The notes under the pieces: generated by a model
Told to the model about the DNA's origin: nothing
The model's input: only the letters and a program-made list of their open reading frames with translations
Database searches by the model: none
Shown: positions 62,047 to 64,000 of the stretch, one piece after another
Position numbering within the stretch: position 1 is the stretch's first letter
Layout of the letters: each line of letters opens with the position of its first letter
Source: Fasciolopsis buskii
Lineage: Eukaryota > Platyhelminthes > Trematoda > Plagiorchiida > Fasciolidae
Reading direction: 5' to 3'
DNA: 64,000 nucleotides
NCBI GenBank assembly: GCA_008360955.1
Contig: LUCM01004159.1
Span: forward strand, 48,620 to 112,619
Position numbers and translations under genes: made by a program

Positions 62047-62839
62047 ATGTGCGCGCTAAAGTTGGAGCTTTCGCTACGCACATTGTTTCCGCTGCAGATG
62101 CGAATCGCTTTGGTCTTCTTGGGTTTGCTCCTCCGATTTTTGGCAAGGAAATATGCATCCGGAGAATTTATTGACAGTTTTTCTTACTCCCCCATGGATC
62201 GTTGGGACTCGCGTAAGCTATGGTGCACCTAATTTCCTGCTTAGTACTAGAAGGTGTTTACCTATTGAAGCAAAACATCTCCCCTTACGATAATAATTTA
62301 GTTCACCAGGTATGTTTGGGTACACTTCAACACACCTTTTAGCCACCTTTGGCGCTGCATGCATGGGCGAAAGTGCTTCCATTCATAAATGGATGGGAAA
62401 TATTGGCGTTTTTGGTACTACCCATTTATGACTCTGAACCTTTAGGTCTTTGATATATTGATGACAGGGAGTCTTGCAAAGTTTTCATCAGTGTGTATTG
62501 ATTCTATATTGGAAATGGATACTCGTCGTAAGACTATCAGCGACTCCCAGAACTTATTGCTGTCGCGGTCTCACTTCGACCTCGCGCCAACACTGGTTAT
62601 TGCATGGTGAGTGAAGCGAGAGATTTCGGCAGTCCTACCGAGTGATCTTTGCTTTTGGGTATGCAGGCCTTCTCTCATTTGAAATATTCTGCGTTGCCTA
62701 CTCTTACGAGAAAGTACCATGTAGCGCATACATTTCTGCCTGACTAAATAAGTGACAGCTTGTAAGCAGCCGACCATTTGGCGCCCTCTACATTGCCCAG
62801 TAAGTGGTAACTGTGGTTACTAGTCACTGATTTGCTCGC

Positions 62840-63025
62840 GATCCTCGGTTTTGACTGTGTTTTGCTTCGGCTTTGGTCTCGGTCGGTGCTTCCTGACTTC
62901 GCGGTTGGAGTTCAAGCGATGAGGATTGTTGTTGATTGGAGACGCTCAGAGATATGGCTCAGAATCGAAGTCAGTGGCACGAATGGTGTATGGTCTGTCT
63001 GTAGAACTCATCCTCGTTAAAAATA
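62840..63025 (+). mobile_element. RTE-type C-terminal fragment
   Basis: One frame reads L-E-T-L-R-D-M-A-Q-N-R-S-Q-W-H, the terminal motif of RTE LINE proteins; compare S-L-E-T-F-W-D-M-T-Q-N-R-S-Q-W in element J. A short relic of about 100-180 bp. Confidence 0.65.
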
Positions 63026-63189
63026 ATCCGAAAACAATCGAAAAATCAGAATGCGTTCCACGAAAACAAAAAAACAGTCGGTTTATTATTTTTATTAATT
63101 TCCCCATCCCTTTGTCCCCCTTCTACAGTTCCAGTTACACGTTACTACTTCTGTACCGTGCTTGGTTCCAAGCCGGTGCGTAATATATA

Positions 63190-63256
63190 TGCGTATCTAT
63201 ACACGTATAAACGTATTATATATATATGTATATATGTATATATGCATATATACATA
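63190..63256. repeat. TA-rich dinucleotide repeat
   Basis: Alternating TATATA interspersed with TG and CA steps, able to form cruciform or slipped structures. No other function is visible. Confidence 0.8.
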
Positions 63257-63573
63257 AATGAACTTCAAGGAGACGAATAGTAATTCGTTAGGGTTTCTTG
63301 CTGGTTTTTATTTCGTTTATCTATCATTCGACTGTTTACCTCGAGTGACTTTTCGTATAATGATGGGTTTCTTTGCCTCCAAGTTTCAAAGATACGGTTT
63401 CTGATCTTAATCGGTTTACAGTCCGCATAGGCTACGGACTGGCGTTCAGTCACCAGCAAACCTTAACTATTAGTAAATCAAGGAATGATTCATCACCCAG
63501 TGACAGCACTCGCATTGTGAACACTTCTATGTCATCACTACTCCGTAGAATTGCACTATTTACAACCCAGATA

Positions 63574-63683
63574 TTCGTTGATAATTCTTTGTCAGTTGGG
63601 CTTAGCCAACCTTAGGAACGAGGGCAGAATGCTTGAGAATATAGGTATGTATATATAAAAGCAGGAAGTAGTATCTGGATGGG
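63574..63683 (+). repeat. 110-bp direct repeat, first copy
   Basis: Starts TTCGTTGATAATTCTTTGTC and ends GTATCTGGATGGG. The same sequence returns exactly 317 bp later with a handful of substitutions and no net length change. It contains the near-palindrome TTGGGCTTAGCCAA and a TATATAAAAG box. Confidence 0.9.
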
Positions 63684-63890
63684 TAAACAAAATTTGGCCG
63701 GGAGCACACGACCGGTTTGGCGGTTATTGTTGCTCGTCAGTTGTGCGTATCCGATGCTCTCTTGTGCGAACATCCACATACTTGTAGACTGGGAATTGAT
63801 ATTTCTCACCAGAATGGAATCTGTAGGATTAGGAGTGTGCATGGAAGCTGTTCGTGGAAGAGTCCACAGAAGAATGACAACTGTGATTCA

Positions 63891-64000
63891 TTCGTTGATA
63901 ATTCTTTGTCAGTTGGGCTGAGCCAACCTTAGGAACGAGGGCAGAATGCTTGAGAATATAGGTATGTATATATAGAAGCAGGAAATAGTATCTGGATGGG
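63891..64000 (+). repeat. 110-bp direct repeat, second copy (cut by window end)
   Basis: The second copy, at a 317-bp period, reaches the last base of the window, so the unit may be longer and the array may continue. Differences from the first copy include GAGCC for TTAGCC and TATATAGAAG for TATATAAAAG. Confidence 0.9.

Noticed and set aside
1..64000. Search by eye for CRISPR arrays, rRNA, tRNA, bacterial operons or phage genes.
   Set aside because: None seen; the splice-site, LINE and intron pattern is that of an animal genome.

Overview
The window looks like animal DNA from a repeat-rich flatworm, most likely a trematode. The host gene is split into short exons with GT..AG introns. The introns are several kb long, AT-leaning and loaded with RTE-type and CR1-like LINEs, as in trematode genomes. 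The assignment is an inference from genome style and was not checked against a database. There are no bacterial-style operons, and I saw no rRNA, tRNA or CRISPR.

Left half (about 2.2-34.9 kb, minus strand): one host gene that I recognise as WAPL (wings apart-like), the cohesin-release factor. Five coding exons (30511-31347, 19476-20084, 11703-11839, 2667-2781, 2233-2570) have canonical splice sites and match WAPL in order: the N-terminal R-[YF]-K-T-[FY] segment, two degenerate FGF-like motifs in acidic/Ser contexts, LYTVVQ...NTRAL, and ILSRDRD. A two-codon first exon is proposed at 34931-34936. One short internal exon is unresolved. The 3' part of the gene lies beyond the left edge.

The WAPL introns carry many RTE LINE pieces on both strands. 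Four share near-identical tracts: A 1-1840, B 6120-9734, C 14271-16989 and D 25570-27580 on the minus strand. A, B and C share the same four stops in the reverse transcriptase (RT) frame, a degenerate catalytic box and a deletion behind it, so they were copied after inactivation. Their boundaries switch abruptly inside the element, which suggests mosaicism by conversion, recombination or assembly. Older pieces are E 3835-5917, G 22250-23740, H 28320-29450, F 29528-30200, I 32450-33350 and J 16992-17690. A promoter/polyA module that looks like an LTR sits at 18840-19260.

Right half (35.4-64 kb): no confident host gene. It is a graveyard of CR1-like LINEs: L 35385-39570 (with an ORF1 PHD-finger remnant), M 39900-40330, K 40390-41250 (minus), N 43280-46020 (minus), O 51090-53650, P 57980-59940 (minus) and Q 60250-62046. 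N and O share a 3' untranslated tail of roughly 1 kb. The right edge carries a 110-bp direct repeat with a 317-bp period that runs off the window. Long stretches (41.3-43.3, 46.0-51.1, 54.8-58.0 kb) hold nothing I can name.

I did not find a convincing new biological system. The most notable items are the WAPL gene with altered FGF motifs, the expansion of a dead RTE lineage, and the mosaic junctions between copies.
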